Positions 33,249 through 42,009 are shown, counted from the stretch's first letter. The stretch is 53,047 bases of DNA from Collinsella sp. (GCA_019425005.1 JAHYYK010000006.1:1-53047); one strand, 5' to 3'. Program-made: numbers and translations. Notes: generated by a model not told the origin, from the sequence alone.

Positions 33249-33335
33249 GCGTAAGGGCGCAGAAGGAGGGCACAATAACCGCAAGGAATACAACCAGTCG
33301 TCGTCTGCGCGCCGCGCAGTTATAAGGAGGAAACC

Positions 33336-33638
33336 ATGAAGAAGATCATGCTCTGCTGCAATGCCGGTATGTCCACGAGCCTGCTGGTCCAGAAGATGCA
33401 GGCCGAGGTTGCGAACCGTGGTCTGGATATTGAGGTCGAGGCTCGTCCCATGAACGAGGCCCACGATCACCTGGACGAGTGCGACATGTTGCTGCTTGGC
33501 CCGCAGATCGGCTACACCAAGGGCGATTTTGAGAAGGAGGCCGCCGGTCGTTTTCCGGTCGAAGTCATCAACATGGTCGACTACGGCCGCATGAACGCTG
33601 CCGGCATCATCGACCACTGCGTCAGCGTGATGGGCTAG
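33336..33638 (+). CDS. PTS lactose/cellobiose-type EIIB
   Basis: 100 residues. Phosphocysteine Cys8 sits in MLCCNAGMSTSLLVQKM, the family signature LxCxxGMST. LGPQIGYTK near 53 is also typical. It takes phosphate from EIIA and gives it to the sugar carried by EIIC. ATG 33336 has AAGGAGG upstream. Followed directly by EIIA. Confidence 0.95.
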   Translation: MKKIMLCCNAGMSTSLLVQKMQAEVANRGLDIEVEARPMNEAHDHLDECDMLLLGPQIGYTKGDFEKEAAGRFPVEVINMVDYGRMNAAGIIDHCVSVMG

Positions 33639-33647
33639 GTGCTCCGC

Positions 33648-33980
33648 ATGGACGATATGAACGAACTGCAGATGACCTGCTTTGAGATCATCAGCTACGT
33701 CGGTACCGCCAAGAGCATGTACATCAATGCCGTGCAAAAGGCCAAGGAGGGCGATTTTGACGCCGCCGAGGAGCTTATCAAGCAGGGCGACGAGGCCTAT
33801 AACGGTGGTCACGATGTTCACATGGGGCTTCTGAAGAAGGAGGCCAACGGCGAGCGTAACGGCGAGGCCCCGTTGATTCTGCTGCATGCCGAGGACCAGA
33901 TGGCCGGTACCGAGACCATGCGAGTCATGGCGACGGAGCTCATCGAGGTTCACAAGCAGCTGCAGGCACTTCAGGCCTAG
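33648..33980 (+). CDS. PTS lactose/cellobiose-type EIIA
   Basis: 110 residues from ATG 33648; a GTG at 33639, directly after the EIIB stop, is an alternative and coupling is likely because the ribosome site is weak. All-helical EIIA: QMTCFEIISYVGTAKSMY, DEAYNGGHDVHMGLLKKEA and the active-site ILLHAEDQMAG, where His is the phospho-acceptor and Asp three residues later binds the metal. The second His of the common HAxDH motif is Gln here, a variant to note. Confidence 0.92.
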   Translation: MDDMNELQMTCFEIISYVGTAKSMYINAVQKAKEGDFDAAEELIKQGDEAYNGGHDVHMGLLKKEANGERNGEAPLILLHAEDQMAGTETMRVMATELIEVHKQLQALQA

Positions 33981-34037
33981 TCGGCGTTATCGCCGCGATG
34001 GACCGTGCGGTCCAACAGACAACATAGTCCCTTTGAC

Positions 34038-34076
34038 GGGCGCCGGGAGTCACCGCCTCCCGGCGCCCTTATTTTT
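34038..34076 (+). terminator. Terminator of the PTS operon
   Basis: Perfect 12-bp GC stem (34038-34049 with 34057-34068) followed by TTATTTTT. Confidence 0.9.
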
Positions 34077-34109
34077 GGGAATGGTCTTGCGTGGCCTGTT
34101 GGGCAGCCA

Positions 34110-34165
34110 TTTGCGTTTTCCCAGATAAAACCTGCCAAAACAAACCTGTCTCTTTTTGGTAGGTT
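34110..34165. repeat. AAACCTGCCAAAACAAACC palindromic-repeat relic
   Basis: This stretch carries an AACCTGCCAAAACAAACCTG core and a TTTTTGGTAGG partner, matching the arms of the inverted repeat around 30180-30277. It forms a second dispersed repeat family in the window. Confidence 0.5.
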
Positions 34166-34221
34166 TTTGCCTTGGGAGCGGTACCATACAGGCAATGTTT
34201 AAACGAGAAAGGTGGGCTCCC

Positions 34222-35175
34222 ATGGAACCTAAACAGTACTACATCGGCATCGACGTCGGCGGCACTTCGGTTAAGGAGGGCCTGTTCGACGAGGACGGAA
34301 ACCTGCTTGCCAAGGCCAGCGTGCCCACGCCTCCCATCGTTGACGCTGCGGGCTTTGCCGCGGTGACCGAGGCTATCGACCAGGTGGTCGCCAAGGCGCA
34401 GATTCCGCGTGCCTTTGTGGCAGGCATTGGCCTGGCCGTTCCGTGCCCCATCCCGGCGTCGGGCGATGCCAAGGTCAAGGCCAACATTGCCATTAACCTG
34501 CCCGAGCTGAGGGTCGCCATTCAGGAGCACTGCCCCGATGCGGTCGTTAAGTATGAGAACGATGCCAACGCCGCTGCCATGGGCGAGGCCTGGCTCGGTT
34601 CTGCCAAGGGCGTGCAGAACGTGGTGATGGTCACCATCGGTACCGGCGTGGGCGGCGGCGTTATCGTTAACGGCGACGTGGTATCGGGCGTTGTGGGTGC
34701 CGGCGGCGAGATTGGCCACATGTGCCTGAACCCGGCCGAGGAGCGCACCTGCGGCTGTGGCGGCCATGGCCATCTGGAGCAGTATTCCAGCGCCATCGGC
34801 GTGGTGAGCAACTACCTTGCCGAGTGCAAGAAGGCGGGCGTCGAGCCCATTGAGCTCACCGGCCCCTCCGATTCCAAGGACGTGTTCCAGGCCTGCCGCG
34901 AGGGCGACAAGCTCGCGCTGGCCGCAGCCGACACCATGGCCGACTACCTTGGCCGCGCCCTGGCGCTTATCGCCAACGTGGTCGACCCCGAGATGTTCCT
35001 GATCGGTGGCGGCGCGTCCGCTTCGGCCGATGTTTATCTCGACAAGGTTCGCGAGCACTTTAAGCAGTACGCGCTCTCTGCCTCGCGCGAGACGCCCATT
35101 AAGGTCGCTTCGCTCGGAAACGACGCCGGCATCATCGGTGCCGCCTACGTAGCCCTGCGCGCCGCCGGTAAATAG
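34222..35175 (+). CDS. ROK-family sugar kinase, probable glucokinase
   Basis: 317 residues. N-terminal ATP site GIDVGGTSVKEG (about 9-20), sugar-binding ENDANAAAMGE near 113, phosphate loop TIGTGVGGGVI near 137, and the ROK zinc site HMC...TCGCGGHGHLEQY near 174-192. The substrate could be glucose, consistent with glucose release by the upstream GH1 enzyme; N-acetylmannosamine or other sugars cannot be excluded. ATG 34222 has GAAAGGTGGG. It comes after the PTS terminator, so it has its own transcript. Confidence 0.9.
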   Translation: MEPKQYYIGIDVGGTSVKEGLFDEDGNLLAKASVPTPPIVDAAGFAAVTEAIDQVVAKAQIPRAFVAGIGLAVPCPIPASGDAKVKANIAINLPELRVAIQEHCPDAVVKYENDANAAAMGEAWLGSAKGVQNVVMVTIGTGVGGGVIVNGDVVSGVVGAGGEIGHMCLNPAEERTCGCGGHGHLEQYSSAIGVVSNYLAECKKAGVEPIELTGPSDSKDVFQACREGDKLALAAADTMADYLGRALALIANVVDPEMFLIGGGASASADVYLDKVREHFKQYALSASRETPIKVASLGNDAGIIGAAYVALRAAGK

Positions 35176-35322
35176 TCGGTGCAGGAGGGCGGTGGTACAA
35201 GGGGGCAGACTTCGCCCCCAGGCTCGCCCCAAATTGCGCCGCGGCCCTTGCGTCTCATAAGGTTCGGCGCCAGCGTGCTACCATAGCTACGTCCAAGTAC
35301 ACATATCAAGTGGAGGATATCC

Positions 35323-36246
35323 ATGGCAAACGTTCTTGTCTTTGGTCACCAGAACCCCGATAACGACGCCATCATGAGCGCCGTCGTCCTGTCCCAGCTG
35401 CTCAACCAGGTTGAGTATGCCGGCAACACCTACGAGGCCTGCGCCCTTGGCCAGCTTCCGGCCGAGTCCGCCAAGCTGCTCGCCGACGCCGGCATTGCCG
35501 AGCCCCGCGCGATCGATTCCGTCGAGGCCGGTCAGCTCGTCGTCCTCACCGACCACAACGAGTCCGCCCAGTCCGTCGCCGGCCTTAAGGACGCCACGGT
35601 CTTTGGCGTCGTCGATCATCACCGCATCGGCGACTTCGAGACCGCCGGCCCGCTGCACTACATCTGCCTGCCCTGGGGCTCCAGCTGCACCATCGTCACC
35701 AAGCTCGCCGACGTGCTCGGCGTTGAGCTTTCCGACGTCCAGGCCAAGCTGCTTCTCTCGGCCATGATGACCGATACGCTCATGCTCAAGAGCCCCACCA
35801 CCACCGCCGTCGACCGCGTCGTCGCCGCCAAGCTCGGCGAGCAGGTGGGCGTCGACCCGGTCAAGTTTGGCATGGAGGTCTTCCTCACCCGTCCGTCCGG
35901 CTCCTTCACCGCAGCCGAGATGGTCGGCAACGACATCAAGATGTTCGAGCCCGCCGGCAAGAAGCTGCTCATCGGCCAGTACGAGACCGTCGACAAGAGT
36001 CGTGCGCTCGGCATGATCGACGAGATTCGCGAGGCCATGCGCGCCTACGCCGCCGAGAAGGGTGCCGATGGCATTGTCCTGTGCATCACCGACATCATGG
36101 AGGAGGGCTCGCAGGTCCTGCTCGAGGGCGAGACCGAGGCCGCTCAGAAGGGCCTGGGCATTGCCGACGAGCACGACGGCGTCTGGATGCCGGGTGTCCT
36201 CTCCCGTAAGAAGCAGGTCGCTGCCCCCATCATGGCCGCCTGCTAG
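35323..36246 (+). CDS. ppaC: Manganese-dependent inorganic pyrophosphatase
   Basis: 307 residues, family II (DHH/DHHA2) pyrophosphatase. It removes PPi to drive biosynthesis. Motifs: VFGHQNPDNDAIMSA (7-20), LTDHNE (about 76), VVDHHRIGDF (about 96-105) and, in the C-terminal DHHA2 domain, RKKQVAAPIM, which places the substrate lysines. No CBS insert, so it is the constitutively active form. ATG 35323 with GGAGG upstream; terminator after. Confidence 0.96.
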   Translation: MANVLVFGHQNPDNDAIMSAVVLSQLLNQVEYAGNTYEACALGQLPAESAKLLADAGIAEPRAIDSVEAGQLVVLTDHNESAQSVAGLKDATVFGVVDHHRIGDFETAGPLHYICLPWGSSCTIVTKLADVLGVELSDVQAKLLLSAMMTDTLMLKSPTTTAVDRVVAAKLGEQVGVDPVKFGMEVFLTRPSGSFTAAEMVGNDIKMFEPAGKKLLIGQYETVDKSRALGMIDEIREAMRAYAAEKGADGIVLCITDIMEEGSQVLLEGETEAAQKGLGIADEHDGVWMPGVLSRKKQVAAPIMAAC

Positions 36247-36265
36247 GTTTAGTTGACCAAACGCC

Positions 36266-36306
36266 ACGACCGGATCGCGGACGTCCCGCGCTCCGGTCGT
36301 TTTTTG
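36266..36306 (+). terminator. Terminator of ppaC
   Basis: Stem 36266-36274 with 36292-36300 followed by six T residues. Confidence 0.88.
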
Positions 36307-36443
36307 TGCACGGCGCCGCGTCGTCTCTTGGACAGGCGTGCCCGTGCCGTTGAGCAAATAATGTTCAACCTGTGGTTCCGCTTTTCGGCCACGCCTGCGT
36401 GCTTGTCGTGCAGGGTAGGCTAGATGCAAGCGTAATACGTTAG

Positions 36444-36480
36444 AGCGCGGCGCCGCCACTTGGGCGGGCCGTGCTTTTTT
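36444..36480 (+). terminator. Terminator-like hairpin 34 bases before nhaA
   Basis: Imperfect GC stem (36444-36457 with 36463-36474) followed by TTTTTT. It lies in the expected nhaA leader and so might attenuate nhaA, or end a short upstream transcript. Confidence 0.6.
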
Positions 36481-36513
36481 AAGACGGGAGCTTTCCCGTG
36501 AAAGGAGCCGCCC

Positions 36514-37872
36514 ATGGCAGCAACTGAGCAGCTGTTCAACGTTCGTGAGCGCAAGCGCTTTGAACGTCACGACATTTGGGAGCGCATCGCCGAGAACGGC
36601 ACGATTTCCGCCGCCGTCATGGTCTTCGCCGCTATCGCCGCCGTTATCTGCGCCAACACCGATGCCTACGAGGCCATCCATCACTTTTTGGAGACCCCGC
36701 TGTATGTGGGCCTGGGCAACCTTACGGCTGGTCTCACCGTTGAGCTTTTCGTCAACGACTTCCTCATGGCGATTTTCTTTTTGTTGGTGGGCATTGAGCT
36801 TAAGTACGAGATGACGGTCGGCGAGCTCAAGAATCCGCGTCAGGCCATGCTTCCCATGTTGGCGGCGGTGGGCGGCGTCGTCGTTCCCGCCTGCATCTAC
36901 CTGATCTTTAACCATGCCGGCGCCCGCAACGGTTGGGCCATCCCCATGGCAACCGATATTGCCTTTGCGCTGGGCGTGCTGTCGCTTTTGGGCAACCGCG
37001 TTCCCAACGGCGTGCGCGTGTTCTTCTCGACGCTCGCTATCGCCGACGACCTGATCTCCATCGCCGCCATCGCCATCTTCTACGGTCAGAGCCCCAATCC
37101 GTTTTGGTTGGGCGCCGCCGCGCTTGTGACCTGCGCGCTCGTGTGGCTCAACAAGACGCAGCATTACCGCCTTGCCCCGTATTCGGTACTGGGGCTGCTG
37201 TTGTGGTTCTGCATGTTCAAGAGCGGCGTACATGCCACGCTTGCTGGCGTCATCCTGGCCTTCACCATTCCGGCCAAGTGCGGCGTCAAGCTCGATAGTC
37301 TCACCGATTGGCTGGGCGAGTGCCTGCCGCTGCTCGATGACCGCTACGACGACGAGGCACACATCCTGGGCCAGCATGACTTTACCGTCTCGACTACCAA
37401 GGTCGAGCGCGTCATGCACCGCGTGACCCCGCCGCTTATCCGCATGGAGCGTCTGATCTCCACGCCGGTCAACTTTGTGATCCTGCCGATCTTTGCGTTC
37501 GTAAACGCACAGGTTCGCCTGGTGGGCGTGGACATGAGCACGCTACTCACCGACCCGGTGACGCTCGGCGTGTACTTTGGCATGCTGCTGGGCAAGCCGA
37601 TCGGTATCTTTGGCATGACGTTTGCCCTGGTTAAGCTCAAGATTTCCGAGCTGCCGCACAATGTCAACTGGCACATGATTGCCGGTGTGGGCATTCTGGG
37701 CGGTATCGGCTTTACCATGTCGATTCTCATCAGCGGTCTTGCCTTCCCGACGGCCCAGTTTGAGGTCCTGGCCGCAAAGGCCGCCATTCTTGCCGGCTCT
37801 GTCACCGCGGCCGTGCTGGGCATGCTCTACATGAGTGTGGTCTGCAAGCACCCCGCGTCCAAGGACGAGTAG
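36514..37872 (+). CDS. nhaA: Na+/H+ antiporter NhaA
   Basis: 452 residues, about 60 longer than E. coli NhaA. Twelve membrane helices; essential motifs ATDIAFALGVLSLLG (near 148) and STLAIADDLISIAAIAIFY (near 172) with the twin Asp that bind Na+. The extra length comes from an N-terminal charged segment and a soluble loop near 265-310 (DDRYDDEAHILGQHDF). It expels sodium in exchange for protons. ATG 36514 follows AAAGGAG. Confidence 0.95.
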   Translation: MAATEQLFNVRERKRFERHDIWERIAENGTISAAVMVFAAIAAVICANTDAYEAIHHFLETPLYVGLGNLTAGLTVELFVNDFLMAIFFLLVGIELKYEMTVGELKNPRQAMLPMLAAVGGVVVPACIYLIFNHAGARNGWAIPMATDIAFALGVLSLLGNRVPNGVRVFFSTLAIADDLISIAAIAIFYGQSPNPFWLGAAALVTCALVWLNKTQHYRLAPYSVLGLLLWFCMFKSGVHATLAGVILAFTIPAKCGVKLDSLTDWLGECLPLLDDRYDDEAHILGQHDFTVSTTKVERVMHRVTPPLIRMERLISTPVNFVILPIFAFVNAQVRLVGVDMSTLLTDPVTLGVYFGMLLGKPIGIFGMTFALVKLKISELPHNVNWHMIAGVGILGGIGFTMSILISGLAFPTAQFEVLAAKAAILAGSVTAAVLGMLYMSVVCKHPASKDE

Positions 37873-37890
37873 GAGCACATACAAGTTTGA

Positions 37891-37927
37891 AAACGCCGCC
37901 TGTGAACACCATCACAGGCGGCGTTTT
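37891..37927 (+). terminator. Terminator of nhaA
   Basis: Perfect 15-bp stem (37891-37905 with 37912-37926), loop of six, ending in TTTT. Confidence 0.9.
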
Positions 37928-37940
37928 AGTCATTAGGTAG

Positions 37941-38015
37941 TCATTGGGGACAGACTTAAATGACTACCCAAGTGCCGGCAGGTTGGGACTACTCATTTAA
38001 GTCTGTCCCCAATGA
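37941..38015. repeat. GGGGACAGACTTAA palindromic repeat, complete pair
   Basis: Perfect 23-base inverted repeat: 37941-37963 and 37993-38015. A single arm of the same unit is at 10642-10665. Variants with GGGGACGTTC occur at 45467-45520 and 46561-46650. The paired form resembles REP doublets (REPIN) mobilised by Y1-type transposases; none is in this window. Confidence 0.85.
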
Positions 38016-38021
38016 GTGGTT

Positions 38022-38276
38022 CTATTCCACCGTTCCGTAGACGGCGCCCCAGCCGTGGGCGGCCAAGGCGGAGTTGAGCTGGTCGCAGAGTGACTGGCGG
38101 TCGTAATAGCCGGGCGGTAGCAGGTTGACGATTTCCATGAGATCGGGCGCCAGGTCCAAGATTTCGGCCTGTACGATCAGGTCCAGGCGGTCGATGGCAT
38201 GGCGGTCGTAAAACAGCCCGTCGACCAGGCGCTGCAGGTCGCCGAATTCCTCGGCCCTAAACGATCCGTACTCCAT
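38022..38276 (-). CDS. Small hypothetical protein
   Basis: 84 residues from ATG 38276, chosen for the AAGGAGG just upstream; a longer start at 38327 lacks one. Soluble and Leu/Asp-rich, with DRLDLIVQAEILDLAPDL in the middle. Helical pattern similar to small proteins paired with other cytoplasmic genes; family unknown. Divergent from the aminotransferase gene. Confidence 0.75.
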   Translation of the reverse strand: MEYGSFRAEEFGDLQRLVDGLFYDRHAIDRLDLIVQAEILDLAPDLMEIVNLLPPGYYDRQSLCDQLNSALAAHGWGAVYGTVE

Positions 38277-38425
38277 AGTGCCTCCTTGGGCGCCCCACGC
38301 CGCCATGCGCGGCGATTCGTAATTCATTGCGATGAACTTAATCTATCACGGCTTCATACCGTTGTGGCGGTGGCGGTCTATACTTAGACGAACTGCAACG
38401 TACCGCTTCGCGAAAGGTCGCACCC

Positions 38426-39730
38426 ATGCAGACGATCTACCAGAAGATGGAAACCACCGAACTCGATGCCGCCATCGAGGCGCTCAAAGCCGAGGTCGCC
38501 GAGGTCAAGGCCAAGGGCCTGGCGCTCGACATGGCCCGCGGCAAGCCGTCGCCCTCCCAGGTGGACATCTCTCGACCCATGCTCGATATCCTCAATGCCG
38601 ATGCCGATCTGCACGACGGCAACGTCGACTGCTCCAACTACGGCTGCTTCGAGGGCATTCCCTCGGCACGCAAGTTGGCAGGGGAGTTCCTGGGCTGCCC
38701 CGCCGAGCAGATACTCGTGCTGGGTTCGTCGAGCTTGCTGATCGAGCACGATATCGCCGGCATGTTCTGGCGCTGCGGTTCGTGCGGCAGCGAGCCCTGG
38801 GAGGCTTACGAGGCCGCGCACGACGGCAAGAAGGTCAAGTTCCTGTGCCCTGTTCCCGGCTACGACCGCCACTTTGGCATCACCGCCGACCTGGGTATCG
38901 AGAACGTCCCCGTCGCGATGACCGACAACGGCCCCGACATGGACGAGGTCGAGCGCCTGGTTGCCGCCGACGACTCCATCAAGGGCATCTGGTGCGTGCC
39001 CAAGTATTCCAACCCCACGGGCATCACTTTTAGCGAGGATACCGTGCGTCGCCTGGTTGAGATGCCCACGGCCGCGCCCGATTTCCGCATCTTCTGGGAC
39101 AACGCCTACTGCGTGCACGACCTGTACGACGAGACCGACGAGCTCGCAAACATCTTTGACCTCGCTCGCGCGGCGGGCACCGAGGATCGCGTGGTGGCCT
39201 TTGCCTCGACGTCAAAGATCACCTTCCCGGGCGCCGGCATCGGCTTTATCGGTGCGAGCCCCGCGGTTATCGCCGAGTTCTCCAAGCGCCTGAAGGCCGG
39301 CCTCATCAGCGCCGACAAGCTCAACCAGCTGCGTCACGTGCGCTTCCTTCCCACCATCGAGGCGGTCAAGGAGCACATGAAAAAGCACGCCGAGTTCCTG
39401 CGCCCGCGCTTTGAGGCCGTTGAGCGCAAGCTCACCGAGGGTCTGGGCGATACGGGTTGCGCCACTTGGACGCATCCCCGCGGCGGCTACTTTGTGAGCT
39501 TCGATGGTCCCGAGGGCTCGGCCCAAAAGGTCGCCGCGCTTTGTGCCGACCTGGGCGTCAAGCTTACGCCGGCTGGTGCCACCTGGCCTTATGGCAAGGA
39601 TCCGCGCGACACCAACATCCGCATCGCGCCGAGCTATCCCACGGTCGAGGACCTGGAGGCCGCGCTCGACGTGCTGGTGCTGGCCGTCAAGCTTGTCGCT
39701 GCCGAGCTTGCTCGTGCCGAGCGCGCCTAA
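38426..39730 (+). CDS. Aspartate aminotransferase, type Ic (MocR-like PLP fold I)
   Basis: 434 residues. PLP-dependent transamination of aspartate and 2-oxoglutarate. The type Ic group, common in Actinobacteria, is indicated by LDMARGKPSPSQ near 33, YGCFEGIPSARKLAGE near 72, CVPKYSNPTGITFSED near 193, FWDNAYCVHD near 218 and the PLP lysine in FASTSKITFPGAGIGF near 256. ATG 38426 with AAAGG. TATACT at 38379-38384 may be its -10. Confidence 0.92.
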   Translation: MQTIYQKMETTELDAAIEALKAEVAEVKAKGLALDMARGKPSPSQVDISRPMLDILNADADLHDGNVDCSNYGCFEGIPSARKLAGEFLGCPAEQILVLGSSSLLIEHDIAGMFWRCGSCGSEPWEAYEAAHDGKKVKFLCPVPGYDRHFGITADLGIENVPVAMTDNGPDMDEVERLVAADDSIKGIWCVPKYSNPTGITFSEDTVRRLVEMPTAAPDFRIFWDNAYCVHDLYDETDELANIFDLARAAGTEDRVVAFASTSKITFPGAGIGFIGASPAVIAEFSKRLKAGLISADKLNQLRHVRFLPTIEAVKEHMKKHAEFLRPRFEAVERKLTEGLGDTGCATWTHPRGGYFVSFDGPEGSAQKVAALCADLGVKLTPAGATWPYGKDPRDTNIRIAPSYPTVEDLEAALDVLVLAVKLVAAELARAERA

Positions 39731-39796
39731 CGCCTAGGGCCCCGCAAGTCCGCGCCCAGTACTATCCGCACTTTCGATACGTAAAGGAGCGTATAC

Positions 39797-40111
39797 ATGG
39801 ATTTGGGTATTTCCACCAACCCCACGCCGGAGATCTACACCATTAAGGTAACCGGCGAGATCGATATCTCTAACGCCGATAGCCTGCGCAATGCTATCGA
39901 CCTGGCGCTCGAGCAGCCCACTGAGGCCGTTGAGCTCGATTTTGCCCAGGTGAGCTACATCGATTCGACGGGCATTGGCGTGCTCGTGGGCGCCGCGCAC
40001 CACGCGGTCGACCACGGTAAGCGCTTTAGCTGCACTAATGTGCAGCCCCAGGTGATGCGCGTGGTTCAGCTGCTGGGCGTCGACCAGGAGATTTCGATCA
40101 CGGCGGCATAA
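39797..40111 (+). CDS. STAS-domain anti-sigma factor antagonist-like protein
   Basis: 104 residues, a complete SpoIIAA-like STAS domain. The phosphorylatable Ser lies in SYIDSTGIGVLVGA (about 57). It would bind an anti-sigma factor kinase and free a sigma factor; no partner gene is adjacent. ATG 39797 has AAAGGAG. It stands between the aminotransferase and the tat operon. Confidence 0.93.
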   Translation: MDLGISTNPTPEIYTIKVTGEIDISNADSLRNAIDLALEQPTEAVELDFAQVSYIDSTGIGVLVGAAHHAVDHGKRFSCTNVQPQVMRVVQLLGVDQEISITAA

Positions 40112-40264
40112 TCTTTGCCCCCAAAAGGGCGTGCCGTTTGGCATATGTTTGTGATGCGCTCGGACGTTTTGGCGTCCGGGCGCTATACTTGACCGAATGA
40201 ATAGACGAGTTCCGGCCGAATGGCGCGGTGCGGGCTCGACTCACATCGAGCCTTGGAGGTATGT

Positions 40265-40852
40265 GTGTTTGGTATTGGAGAGGGTGAGCTCGCGATCATC
40301 GTGGTCTTCGGCTTTTTGCTGTTTGGCCCGGATAAGCTCCCGCAGATGGGCCGCACGATCGGCCGTGCCATCCGTCAGTTCCGCGAGACGCAGGAAAAGA
40401 TGACGGCCGTTGTTCAGTCCGAGATCATCGATCCGGTAAGCGAGGCCGCGTCGGCTCCGGTCAAGCCCAAGAAGGCTGTCGTCGATGACGATTCCGATGC
40501 GGACGAGGATGCCGCCGGGACGGCTGCACCCGCAAAGAAGGAGACCTTTGCCGAGCGCCGTGCCCGCCTTGCCGCCGAGAAGGCTGCGAGCGAGGGTGCC
40601 ACCGAGGGCGAAGGCGCTGCTGATGAGGCCGAGAGCGCCGAGCCCGCCAAGGCCGAGCCTGCTGCTGCCGCCGTCGAACCCGAGCCAGCTGCAGAGCCGG
40701 AGCCCAAGCCCGAGCCGGCAGAGCCCACGACGGCTGACCTCTACGCCCGTCGTCCCCGTAAGCGCAAGGCCGTCGTCGACCAGCTCGCTCGCGAGCTCGA
40801 GGCCGAGGACGACGCTGCTGCCGCCGACGCCCCGAAGGGAGGCGATGAGTAA
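40265..40852 (+). CDS. tatB: Twin-arginine translocase subunit TatB-like
   Basis: 195 residues from a GTG at 40265, with GGAGGT at 40255-40260. An N-terminal transmembrane helix with FGIGEGELAIIVVFGFLLFG, the hinge FGPDKLPQMGR, then an amphipathic helix. The Glu in the helix and GP-LP favour TatB over TatA. An unusually long Ala/Glu/Pro-rich C-terminal tail (about 65-195) has a Lys/Arg-rich end. It acts with TatC for export of folded Tat substrates. Overlaps tatC by one base (TAATG). A TATACT at 40184-40189 is a likely -10. Confidence 0.88.
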   Translation: MFGIGEGELAIIVVFGFLLFGPDKLPQMGRTIGRAIRQFRETQEKMTAVVQSEIIDPVSEAASAPVKPKKAVVDDDSDADEDAAGTAAPAKKETFAERRARLAAEKAASEGATEGEGAADEAESAEPAKAEPAAAAVEPEPAAEPEPKPEPAEPTTADLYARRPRKRKAVVDQLARELEAEDDAAAADAPKGGDE

Positions 40853-41646
40853 TGCCTATCGGACCTGCGCGAATGCCGCTTTTCGATCACCTGGGGGAAC
40901 TCCGTCGCCGCCTGACCATCGTGGTCGTGTCGGTGTTTGCCGCCGCTATCGTGCTGTATTTCGCCACGCCTGTAGTGCTCGACATCCTGGAAGATCCCAT
41001 CCGCTCCTTTGTGCCGGACGGTAAGTTCTACATCACTACCACGCTCGGCGGCTTTGGCTTGCGCTTCTCGCTGGCCATCAAGATGGCCGTGGTCATGTGC
41101 ACGCCCATGATCATCTGGCAGATTCTGGCGTTTTTCCTGCCGGCGCTTCGCCCCAACGAGCGCAAGTGGGTCGTGCCCACGGTGCTCGCCTCGACGGTGT
41201 TGTTCTTCCTGGGCGCCATTTTCTGCTATTTCATCATCATTCCTGCGGGCTTTGAGTGGCTCATCGGCGAGACCTCGGCCGTCGCTACGGCGCTGCCCGA
41301 TCTGGAGAACTACGTCAACATGGAGCTGCTCTTTATGATTGGCTTTGGCGTGGCGTTTGAGCTGCCGCTCATCATCTTCTACCTGTCCGTCTTCCACATC
41401 GTGTCCTACGCGGCCTTCCGCAGTGCCTGGCGTTATGTATACGTTGGCCTGCTTGTGGGCTCGGCTGTGATTACGCCCGACGGCTCGCCCGTTACGCTGG
41501 GGCTCATGTATGGCGCCCTGCTCTCGCTCTACGAGATTTCGCTCGCCATCGCTCGCGTGGTCATTACCGCGCGCGAGGGCAAGGAGGGCTTGTTTGTGAG
41601 CCGTCTGGACCTGTTTTCGGACGACGAAGAGGACGACGAGGAGTAA
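40852..41646 (+). CDS. tatC: Twin-arginine translocase subunit TatC
   Basis: 264 residues with six transmembrane helices. The signature start MPLFDHLGELRRRL appears as RMPLFDHLGELRRRLT (5-19), and FFLPALRPNERKWV (about 90) is the conserved loop for signal-peptide recognition. It is the receptor for RR signal peptides. Starts on the tatB stop (TAATG). Ends in a very acidic tail (DDEEDDEE). Followed six bases later by hypA. Confidence 0.95.
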   Translation: MPIGPARMPLFDHLGELRRRLTIVVVSVFAAAIVLYFATPVVLDILEDPIRSFVPDGKFYITTTLGGFGLRFSLAIKMAVVMCTPMIIWQILAFFLPALRPNERKWVVPTVLASTVLFFLGAIFCYFIIIPAGFEWLIGETSAVATALPDLENYVNMELLFMIGFGVAFELPLIIFYLSVFHIVSYAAFRSAWRYVYVGLLVGSAVITPDGSPVTLGLMYGALLSLYEISLAIARVVITAREGKEGLFVSRLDLFSDDEEDDEE

Positions 41647-41652
41647 ATCGGT

Positions 41653-42009
41653 ATGCACGAGGTTGGCATTGTCAACGGCATACTCGATACAGTGATTCGC
41701 GCGGCGCGTGGGGCGGGGGCCTCGCGCGCCGTTTTGGTAACGCTGCGTATCGGGGATATGACCGAGATCGTGCGCGAGGCGCTCGACTTTGCCTGGGAGA
41801 CGTTTCGCGACGAGGACCCGCTCACGAAGGGCTGCGAGCTTGCCGTGGAGGAGGTCCATCCACAAAGCGAGTGCCAGGACTGCGGTGAGGTCTTCGATCA
41901 CGACCGTTTCCATTGCCGCTGCCCTCAATGTGGCGGCGCCAACGTGCGCCTGCTGCACGGCCGCGAGCTCGACATCGCCAGTATCGAAATCGAAACCCCC
42001 GACGATTAA
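41653..42009 (+). CDS. hypA: Nickel-insertion chaperone HypA
   Basis: 118 residues. Binds Ni(II) through the N-terminal Met-His2-Glu and zinc through four Cys: CQDC (74-77) and CPQC (90-93). It delivers nickel to [NiFe]-hydrogenase or urease with HypB. It begins six bases after tatC (AGGAG within the tatC end), so it is in the tat operon. No hydrogenase structural genes occur in this window. Confidence 0.93.
   Translation: MHEVGIVNGILDTVIRAARGAGASRAVLVTLRIGDMTEIVREALDFAWETFRDEDPLTKGCELAVEEVHPQSECQDCGEVFDHDRFHCRCPQCGGANVRLLHGRELDIASIEIETPDD

Noticed and set aside
31818..33953. 711-codon minus-strand frame
   Set aside because: Antisense to the PTS EIIC, EIIB and EIIA genes; low-complexity product with no motif.
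35287..37419. 710-codon minus-strand frame
   Set aside because: Antisense to ppaC and nhaA, both with complete catalytic motifs.
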